DNA from: CAG-390 sp045544735 | GTDB taxonomy: Bacteria > Bacillota > Clostridia > Oscillospirales > CAG-272 | Assembly: GCA_045544735.1 (NCBI GenBank) | Contig: JAZPZM010000141.1 | Location: 1-34,641 of the forward strand | Direction of reading: 5' to 3' | DNA length: 34,641 bases | In this document: positions 24,981-31,975 of the stretch, piece after piece | How the letters are laid out: every line of letters begins with the position of its first letter | How positions within the stretch are numbered: the stretch's first letter is position 1 | Notes under the pieces: generated by a model | Seen by the model: the letters and a program-made list of their open reading frames with translations, nothing else | What the model was told of the DNA's origin: nothing | The model's database searches: none | Translations under genes and position numbers: made by a program

Positions 24981-27065
24981 TTACTTTTTGGTAAGGTAGC
25001 CACCCGTATTAGCATGAGCGTGGGTTTTGTCGGTAGGATTAGATTCACTAAATTTCGTACCATCACCGCCGACAAGATTTTTGCAATCCTTGAACATGTC
25101 CGAAGACACGGTTACATTATCCATATTCCAATCGTCGCCAACATATATGGTTTTGAGGTTAACGCAAGTGTTGAACATTGAATTTGAATCAAGAACGTTT
25201 GCGGTATTCCAGCTGCTGAGGTCAAGTTCCGTCAAATTGCTCGTAGCTTGGAACATACTACCCATTGTTTCAACTTTGCTGACGTTCCATTTCGAAACAT
25301 CCAGAGACGCAAGGTTCCAGCACTTATCGAACATCTGATTCATATAAGTGACGTTACCAACGTTCCACCGCGAAACGTCCAAGGACTTAAGAGCATTGCA
25401 ACCAACAAACATGCCCGCCATATTTGTGACCTTGCTAACGTTCCAATTTGCAACGTCAATGTACTCAAGCTTATAACAACTGTTGAACATTGAATTCATA
25501 TTAGTATTAGTGACACTGACGGTATCGTCATTGCCGAAATTCCAGCCCGAAATATTCAAGGACACAAGTTCGGTACAAGTCGCGAACATTAACGTCATAT
25601 CTTGCACACTGCTAACATCCCAGTTTGAAACATCTAAGGTTTTTAATTTATTGCATCGGTTGAACATTGCGTTCATATTGGTTACGTTGCTGACGTTCCA
25701 GTTTGAACAGTCTAATTCGGTCAACACTTTACACACCTGAAACATACTCGCCATATTGGTTACATTATCTACAACCCAATGTGAAACGTCGATCTCGGCA
25801 AGCGCCCAACAATCGTGGAACATCCGGAACATATTTGTCACATAGCTAACGTCCAGATTTGAAGTATCGACCTTCACCAAGATTTCCATAATATCAAACA
25901 AGTTGGCGCTGTTATTCGGCGCGTATATCTTCCAATCGTCCGCGAGTATGTAGATGTCGTAATTTTCGCCGTTTGGTACGTAGTAGGCGTAGGCGGTGAA
26001 GTTTGCCTCAAGGGCAATGACGGCACCTGTATTTTTATCCACTTGGGTCTCCTTGTTAGCTACCAGCAAGCCGTCGCGTGCATTTACAACTTCGGGATAA
26101 TCACCAGTAAGACCAAAAGTGATGTTTTTAACTTTTTTCGTTATTTTATTCGCGTCGGAGATTTCTCCGTTCAGATAGTGCAGCGCGGTCGGAAGGTCAA
26201 CAAAGTTTACTTCTTTAACGTTCTTGAAGGGTATCGTCTCGCCAAAGCCCTTATTGAGAGCGGCGGGGGCATCCTTACTATGGACGGGAGCGCCGTCGAC
26301 GAGACCCCCAATTCCCTCAAAGCCGTCAGCCTGAATGCCCTGCGCAAACGCCTTGACCTCGTAATTGCCGTAAAACGCATTGACGTGGTCGTTGATGGCG
26401 GAGGTATCAAGCGCTATCTGCGACAGGCTGATCCTTGTGTACTCACCCGCGGGCAGAACGTCTTTATAAGTCGCCCACGCGATGTAGTATCGCGTGCCGT
26501 TCATCTCGACGACCTCGCCGCCATTGTACCAATCCCACGTCCAGTCGGTCTCGTTTTTATTAAGGTGTACCATTCTGTCAAAATGGCTTTTCCAAACGTA
26601 GTTGCCCGCCTCAAAGGCGAAGCAAATGCGGACGTATACGTTGGTGTTGCCCGTATTCCTTACGAACACCATCTTATCAAGCTCGTAGGTGATATTGTCG
26701 GGATTCCAGATAGGCGTTTTGTAGCCCGTTTCGCCGCCGACCTTTATCTCGTCTCCGTTTTCATCCTTATTCCATGCGACGTAGTTGTCAGCAGGAGTCG
26801 TCGTATAGTCGGGATTGGCGTAGGTAAGGTCGTTTTTAAGGATGGTAGGAAGCAAAACCTTATCATCACCGTCGAAAGGAACTATAGCGTCGGTATTATT
26901 ACCATTAACGTCCGCACGCTCGAACTCGACCAGCTCGATGCTCGCGTCGCCGACGGTAACTGAGTTCCTTTCCGAGTCGGTAGTAGCAAGGTACGCCACG
27001 GTGACGATGGCGGATATTGCTACGAGCAATATCGGCACAAAAAGCCATATCAATTTCTTTTTCAT
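24981..27065 (-). CDS. P4: SipW-type signal, TasA-like domain, 10 DUF285 repeats
   Basis: This 694-residue protein has a signal peptide ending VTVAYLATT (about 29) and a TasA-like module to about 275 (SVTVGDASIELVEFER, DKMVFVRNTGNTNVYVRICF, SLSQIALD, FAQGIQ). This module contains an extra insertion (GGLVDGAPVHSKD) before PAALNKGF. The linker also has an insertion (ETQVDKNTGAVIALE) similar in position to one in P3. Ten DUF285 repeats run from about 390 to 661; one is lengthened (FGNDDTVSVTNTNM) and one ends in FQAT instead of a Cys. The cap reads THAHANTGGYLTKK, without IDGG and without a Pro/Thr tail. The ribosome binding site is AAAGGG 8 bases before the ATG. Confidence 0.88.
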   Translation of the reverse strand: MKKKLIWLFVPILLVAISAIVTVAYLATTDSERNSVTVGDASIELVEFERADVNGNNTDAIVPFDGDDKVLLPTILKNDLTYANPDYTTTPADNYVAWNKDENGDEIKVGGETGYKTPIWNPDNITYELDKMVFVRNTGNTNVYVRICFAFEAGNYVWKSHFDRMVHLNKNETDWTWDWYNGGEVVEMNGTRYYIAWATYKDVLPAGEYTRISLSQIALDTSAINDHVNAFYGNYEVKAFAQGIQADGFEGIGGLVDGAPVHSKDAPAALNKGFGETIPFKNVKEVNFVDLPTALHYLNGEISDANKITKKVKNITFGLTGDYPEVVNARDGLLVANKETQVDKNTGAVIALEANFTAYAYYVPNGENYDIYILADDWKIYAPNNSANLFDIMEILVKVDTSNLDVSYVTNMFRMFHDCWALAEIDVSHWVVDNVTNMASMFQVCKVLTELDCSNWNVSNVTNMNAMFNRCNKLKTLDVSNWDVSSVQDMTLMFATCTELVSLNISGWNFGNDDTVSVTNTNMNSMFNSCYKLEYIDVANWNVSKVTNMAGMFVGCNALKSLDVSRWNVGNVTYMNQMFDKCWNLASLDVSKWNVSKVETMGSMFQATSNLTELDLSSWNTANVLDSNSMFNTCVNLKTIYVGDDWNMDNVTVSSDMFKDCKNLVGGDGTKFSESNPTDKTHAHANTGGYLTKK

Positions 27066-27094
27066 AATATATTCCCTTTCGCGTGTTATTTTCA

Positions 27095-27226
27095 GCGGTG
27101 AGAACGCAGATACTTCGTATCTGCTTGGCAGACGCGAAACGCTTATGCCAAACTTGTGCGACGCTTATGCGAAGCATATGCTTTTATCTGCGCTCTCACC
27201 GCCGCCCGACCAAAAAGGTCGGGTGG
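27095..27226. repeat. Junction element P3/P4, long form
   Basis: GCGGTGAGAACGCAGAT (27095-27111) pairs with 27186-27202 with one mismatch. The inner segment matches the P5/P6 junction almost base for base (CGCTTATGCCAAACTTG, then GCTTATGCGAAGCATATGC). The CCCGACC/GGTCGGG hairpin is at 27205-27223. Confidence 0.88.
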
Positions 27227-27263
27227 CAGATGAACGTTTAATTAAATAAGGTAGAGTTTATGT

Positions 27264-29324
27264 TTACTTTTGGGTAAGGTAGCCGGGCTTTCCGTCCTTG
27301 CCGTCGATGTGTGCGTAGTTGAAGTCGATGTTGTTTGAATCATAAGACGTAGGCGTAGTACCGCCGCCTTTCAGCTCAAAGCAATTCAAGAACATCTCGT
27401 AGGATGAACTTATTTTTGTATTTATCCACGATTTGTTGACGTAGATAGTGGCAAGCTCCGATCTATAGTCTCCTTTGTTTGGCTCCATTTTGAACATCCT
27501 ATACATACCAATATTACCGGTGTTGGCGCCCATATCCCAACCGCTAAGGTCTATCGTTTTTAAGGAAAAACAATTTTGGAACATAGCTGTCATATCAATA
27601 ACTTTTACAAATTTCCAGCTCGAAAGATCCAAATCGGAAAGCTCGTAGCAACCATTGAACATATTAGTTATTGTACTGACATTCCCCACATTCCAACCGC
27701 CAACATTTACTGAAGTGAGTGATGTGCACTCCAAGAACATATGATCCATCGTGGTAACCTTGCCAACGTCCCAACCGGAGAGGTCCAGCGATGTCAAACC
27801 AGAGCATTTGGAAAACATATATTGCATGTCGACCTTGGCATTTTGCCCGGGGTCCCCGTCCCACGTCCACGTATCTACGGGTATGGTTTTAAGTGCTTTA
27901 CAGCCGGTAAACATATTGGTAAATGCGTTTACTTTCCCCACTTCCCAGTAACTGACGTCCAAATTAGTCAATCCTGTACAGCCACGGAATGCCCACTTCA
28001 TATTGCTAACGCCACTAACGTCCCAATTACTGCAGTCGAGTGTTGTGAGAGCATAGCAATTGTCGAACATCTGATCAATTCGTTCGACCTTACCCGTCAC
28101 ATTCCAATCGGACACGTCAAGTTCCTCGAGAACTCCACATCCTGCGAAGACACCTTGCATATTTGTTACATAGCTAAAGTCAAGATTCTTCGTATCGACC
28201 TTAGTCAAAGCCGACATCCCCGAAAACAGCCAATTACTGGCATTCGGCGCGTATATCTTCCAATTGTCCGCGAGGACGTAAATGTCGTAATTTTCGCCGT
28301 TCGGAACGTAGTAGGCGTAGGCGGTGAAGTCCGCTTCAGGTATGGTGACATTACCTTTATTATCCACAACACTCTTCTTATTAGCCACTAACACGCCCTC
28401 GCATCCCGCTACCTTGGCGGAGTAATCCTTGGTCAGACCGAAGGTGACGCTTGTGACATTGGAAGTTATCTTATTCGCGGAGTAGTTTTCACCGTTCAGA
28501 TAATGTATTGCAGTGTTAAGGTCGGTAAACTTTACTTTTTTAACGTTATCGAATGGGATCTTATCGCCAAAGGTGTTTTTCAAAGCGGTGTCGGCAGTCA
28601 TCCCGCTGTCAGCCTGCACGCCCTGCGCGAATGCCTTGACGTCGTATGAGTCAACAAACGCGCGCACGTGGTCGTTGAGTGCGGAGTAGTCAAGCGCTAT
28701 CTGCGAAAGGCTTATCTTGGTGTACTCATCGGGGGCAACTGAAGCATTGTAGGTAGCCCACGCAATAAAGTATCGCGTGCCGTCGATGTCATAAAGGTTA
28801 TTGTCCCATTTCCACTCCATCCAGTCGGATTCATTTTTGTTCAAGTGGACCATAGCCTTAAAGCGGTCAAGCCTTACGTAGTTTCCCGCCTCGAACGCAA
28901 AGCAAATGCGGACGTACACGTCGGTGTTGCCCGTGTTCTTTACGAAGACCATCTTGTCGATCTCGTTGGTGAGCGCGTCGTGATCCCAGAGGTTAACTTT
29001 ATAGCTATCCGTATTTACACCGTTTATCTTCATTTTTTCGCCAACGCGCGCCTCATCAAACAAAACATAATCGGGCTTGGAGTACTCAGAGCCGCTTGCG
29101 GGGATCAATACATGATTTTCGTCAGTCGCAAACTTAACAAGCTTTTCCGCGCCGCCATTTTTGCTTATGTCCTCTCTCTTGAATTCGACAAGCTCGATGC
29201 TCGCCTTACCTGCCGCAACGGCGTTGTCTTTCGCGTCGGTGGAAGTAAAGTACGCCACCGTGCCCGCGACGGTCATTGCCACGAGCAAAGCCGACACTAA
29301 CGTCAATATAAATATTTTTTTCAT
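27264..29324 (-). CDS. P3: SipW-type signal, TasA-like domain, 10 DUF285 repeats
   Basis: This 686-residue protein has a signal peptide ending GTVAYFTST (about 30) and a TasA-like module to about 245 (AVAAGKASIELVEFKR, DKMVFVKNTGNTDVYVRICF, SLSQIALD, FAQGVQ). Its core differs from P4-P6 in having LDRFKAMVHLNKNESDW. The linker carries an insertion (KSVVDNKGNVTIPEA). Ten DUF285 repeats follow from about 365 to 648; one has a long insertion with two tryptophans (TWTWDGDPGQNAKVDM) and one ends MFKMEPNKGDYRSE. The cap is YAHIDGKDGKPGYLTQK, close to that of P10 but without a tail. The ribosome binding site is AAAGGG 8 bases upstream. Function is inferred only from domain type. Confidence 0.88.
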   Translation of the reverse strand: MKKIFILTLVSALLVAMTVAGTVAYFTSTDAKDNAVAAGKASIELVEFKREDISKNGGAEKLVKFATDENHVLIPASGSEYSKPDYVLFDEARVGEKMKINGVNTDSYKVNLWDHDALTNEIDKMVFVKNTGNTDVYVRICFAFEAGNYVRLDRFKAMVHLNKNESDWMEWKWDNNLYDIDGTRYFIAWATYNASVAPDEYTKISLSQIALDYSALNDHVRAFVDSYDVKAFAQGVQADSGMTADTALKNTFGDKIPFDNVKKVKFTDLNTAIHYLNGENYSANKITSNVTSVTFGLTKDYSAKVAGCEGVLVANKKSVVDNKGNVTIPEADFTAYAYYVPNGENYDIYVLADNWKIYAPNASNWLFSGMSALTKVDTKNLDFSYVTNMQGVFAGCGVLEELDVSDWNVTGKVERIDQMFDNCYALTTLDCSNWDVSGVSNMKWAFRGCTGLTNLDVSYWEVGKVNAFTNMFTGCKALKTIPVDTWTWDGDPGQNAKVDMQYMFSKCSGLTSLDLSGWDVGKVTTMDHMFLECTSLTSVNVGGWNVGNVSTITNMFNGCYELSDLDLSSWKFVKVIDMTAMFQNCFSLKTIDLSGWDMGANTGNIGMYRMFKMEPNKGDYRSELATIYVNKSWINTKISSSYEMFLNCFELKGGGTTPTSYDSNNIDFNYAHIDGKDGKPGYLTQK

Positions 29325-29353
29325 ATTCTATTCCCTTTCGAGTGTTATTTTCA

Positions 29354-29475
29354 GCGGTGAGAACGCAGATGCTTTCGCATCTGCTTTGCTTATGCTTCGC
29401 ATAAGCGCGCGCAAGTTTTGTGCAAACCTCGCACATCTGCGTTCTCACCGCCGCCCGACCAAAAAGGTCGGGGGC
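29354..29475. repeat. Junction element P2/P3
   Basis: GCGGTGAGAACGCAGAT (29354-29370) and its exact reverse complement (29435-29451) form a perfect 17-bp outer stem. The interior has GCAGATGC/GCATCTGC and GCTTATGC/GCATAAGC stems and a GCGCGC segment. The CCCGACC/GGTCGGG hairpin is at 29454-29472. Confidence 0.9.
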
Positions 29476-29511
29476 GGATGATTGTTTAATTAAATAAGGT
29501 AGATTTTGCGT

Positions 29512-31674
29512 TTACTTTTGGGTAAGGTAGCCGTTCGTATAGTTAGCATACTGCGCATCCAGCTTATTAGGATCATACGATATATTGCCAACAAGCTTTG
29601 TACACAGCTCAAACATACCTTTGGATTTTACGACACCGTTCGTACTCCAATTAGCGCCAACGTAGATGGTTTTAAGGCTCGTTGGAGATCCATCTTGCTT
29701 GTTAGTGCTCATACTAAACATCTGTTGCATATCAGTAACATTTGCTGTATTCCAACCGCTGAGGTCAATCGTCTCCAGCGAAGAGCATTGACGGAAGGTT
29801 TCAAACATATTAGTAACAGCGCTAACGTTCAAGTTCGCGACGTTTATGGAAGTAAGCGACGAACAGTCGAGGAACATTTGCGACATATCTTGAAGGCTGT
29901 CGGTTTTCCACGCAGAAAGATCCAAGGACTCGAGCGAGCTACACCAGCGGAACATAGTTTCCATCGAAGTAACCTTACTAACGTCAAAATTGGAAACGTT
30001 CAACGCCTTAAGCTTCGAGCAACCGCTAAACATAGCCTTAGTCTTAGTTGCGTTGTTTATGGTCCATTGGCTAACGTCCAGAACAGTTAGGGACGAGCAA
30101 TTTTGGAACATAGCCTCAAAGTCGCTTACTTTATTTAACTTCCAATCCGAAACGTCCAATTTCTGCAAGCTACCGCATTCATTAAACATTTCGTTTACCT
30201 TCTCAAGATTGTCAACCTTCCACTTGGAGACATCCAAATAAGTTAGATTGGAACATTCGCGGAACATCATAGACGCTAAAGTGAGATTGCTGACGTCCCA
30301 GTTTGAAACGTCAAGGCTTGTAAGGGTTTTGCATTTGATAAACATCTGAGTAGCGTCATTTAATGACGACGTATTCCAATTACTGACGTCTATGTTGTTA
30401 AGCATCTCGCACGATTGGAACATATATTTCATATTGGTGACTTTGCTTACGTCCCAATCTGAAGTATCAAGCTCTGTCAAACTTTTGCAATCTCGGAACA
30501 TATCCTGAAAGGTCGTTGCATAACTAAAGTCAATATTGGAGGTATCGACCTTAGTCAAGCCTTTCATTACATAAAACAAACCGTCGCTGCTTACAGGTGC
30601 ATAAATCTTCCAGTTATCCGCGAGGACGTAGATATCGTACTTATCGCCGTTCGGAACGTAGTAGGCATAGGCTGTGAAATCCGCCTCGCCCGCGTTGTTA
30701 GCTATAAATATGCCCTTGTAGTCCTTCACCTTTTCGGCGTGGTCTGCGGTCAAGCCAAAGGTAACGCTGTTGACTATTTCATTGCTTGTGAGCGCGGTTT
30801 CCCCATCAGCATTCAGATAGCGCAGCGCAGTCTTAAGGTCGGTGAATTCCAAGTGCTTAACGTTTTCAAAGGGGATACTGTCACCGAAGGCGTTGGCGAG
30901 AGCCGCCGCGGCGCCTTCTGCTTGCTTGAACTCATCCGCCTGCACGCCCTGCGCGAACGTCAGGACCTCGTACTTTTCGCCAAACGCCTTTGCGTGATCG
31001 TTGAGTGCGGCAAAGTCAAGCGCTATCTGCGACAAGCTGATCTCGGTGTACTCACCGGGGGCTACGGGCTTCTGATAAGTAGCCCACGCGATGTAGTATC
31101 GCGTGCCGTCGATCTCGGTGACGTGGTTTTCTTTCTCTTCGACCCAATCCCACGTCCAGACGCTCTCGTTTTTATTCAGATGGACCATTTCCGCAAAGCG
31201 ATCATACCTTACGTAGTTTCCCGCCTCAAAGGCGAAGCAAATGCGGACGTATACGCTCATTTTGCCCGTGTTCTTTACGAATACCATCTTATCAAGTTCG
31301 TTATTGATCTTGGCGGGATTCCAGATGGGCGTTTTATAGTCCGTTTTGCCGTCGACCTTTATATCGGCATCTTCCCATGCGACGAAGTTATCAGTTAGTG
31401 TGGCTTTATAGTCGGGGTTGGAGTACTTAAAACTTTCGTCTAAAACAACGGATGGGTGCAAAAGCTTACCTTCTCCAGCGAAAGCACGAAGGGTTTCATC
31501 GCCGTTGCTCTTTTCGCCGTCATCTCTCTCAAACTCAACGATCTTAATACTTGCGTCTCCGACGGTCATAGTATTATTTTCCGCGTCGGTAGCAGTAAGG
31601 TACGCCACCGTTCCAACGACGGTGAGCACTGCGACCAATATAGGAACTAATATCCATATCAATATTTTTTTCAT
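29512..31674 (-). CDS. P2: SipW-type signal, TasA-like domain, 12 DUF285 repeats
   Basis: This 720-residue protein has a signal peptide ending GTVAYLTAT (about 30) and a TasA-like module to about 260 (TMTVGDASIKIVEFER, DKMVFVKNTGKMSVYVRICF, SLSQIALD, FAQGVQ). The linker ends YDIYVLADNWKIYAPVSSDGLF. Twelve DUF285 repeats follow to about 691, more regular than in most paralogs. One uses SNFDV, one SNIDF at the entry, and the penultimate ends MFSMSTNKQDGSPTS, an insertion at the same place as in P3 and P5. The cap is short (YANYTNGYLTQK), without IDGG or tail. The ribosome binding site is AAAGGG 8 bases before the ATG. The gene is preceded by the long, duplicated P1/P2 junction. Confidence 0.88.
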   Translation of the reverse strand: MKKILIWILVPILVAVLTVVGTVAYLTATDAENNTMTVGDASIKIVEFERDDGEKSNGDETLRAFAGEGKLLHPSVVLDESFKYSNPDYKATLTDNFVAWEDADIKVDGKTDYKTPIWNPAKINNELDKMVFVKNTGKMSVYVRICFAFEAGNYVRYDRFAEMVHLNKNESVWTWDWVEEKENHVTEIDGTRYYIAWATYQKPVAPGEYTEISLSQIALDFAALNDHAKAFGEKYEVLTFAQGVQADEFKQAEGAAAALANAFGDSIPFENVKHLEFTDLKTALRYLNADGETALTSNEIVNSVTFGLTADHAEKVKDYKGIFIANNAGEADFTAYAYYVPNGDKYDIYVLADNWKIYAPVSSDGLFYVMKGLTKVDTSNIDFSYATTFQDMFRDCKSLTELDTSDWDVSKVTNMKYMFQSCEMLNNIDVSNWNTSSLNDATQMFIKCKTLTSLDVSNWDVSNLTLASMMFRECSNLTYLDVSKWKVDNLEKVNEMFNECGSLQKLDVSDWKLNKVSDFEAMFQNCSSLTVLDVSQWTINNATKTKAMFSGCSKLKALNVSNFDVSKVTSMETMFRWCSSLESLDLSAWKTDSLQDMSQMFLDCSSLTSINVANLNVSAVTNMFETFRQCSSLETIDLSGWNTANVTDMQQMFSMSTNKQDGSPTSLKTIYVGANWSTNGVVKSKGMFELCTKLVGNISYDPNKLDAQYANYTNGYLTQK

Positions 31675-31706
31675 AATCTATTCCCTTTCGAGTGTTATTC
31701 TTTTCA

Positions 31707-31860
31707 GCGGTGAGAACGCAGATACTTTCGTATCTGCTTGGCAGATGCAAAACGCTTATGCCAAACTTGCGCGACGCTTATGCGAAGCATAAGCTAAGCA
31801 GATGCGAAGCATATGCTTTTATCTGCGTTCTCACCGCCGCCCGACCAAGAGGTCGGGGGG
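31707..31860. repeat. Junction element P1/P2, long form
   Basis: GCGGTGAGAACGCAGAT (31707-31723) and its exact reverse complement (31821-31837) form a perfect 17-bp outer stem. The interior combines the segment seen at P3/P4 and P5/P6 with an extra GCTAAGCAGATGCGAAGC stretch. The first CCCGACC/GGTCGGG hairpin is at 31840-31857. Confidence 0.9.
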
Positions 31861-31957
31861 CAAATGGTTATTTAATTAAATAAGGAAGATTTTACGCGAG
31901 CTTTGCTTGTGCATAGCATCTGCGCTCTCTCTGCCGCCCGACCAAGAGGTCGGGGGC
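31858..31957. repeat. Second hairpin and probable remnant of a deleted paralog
   Basis: 31862-31896 (GGTTATTTAATTAAATAAGG and then AAGATTTTACG) looks like the 3' flank that precedes the stop codon of other paralogs (compare the sequence just before 13509, 24981 and 29512). It is not followed by a gene but by a right-arm fragment (GCATCTGCGCTCTCTCTGCCG) and a second CCCGACC/GGTCGGG hairpin (31937-31954). Confidence 0.65.
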
Positions 31958-31975
31958 AAACGGTCGTTGATTTAA

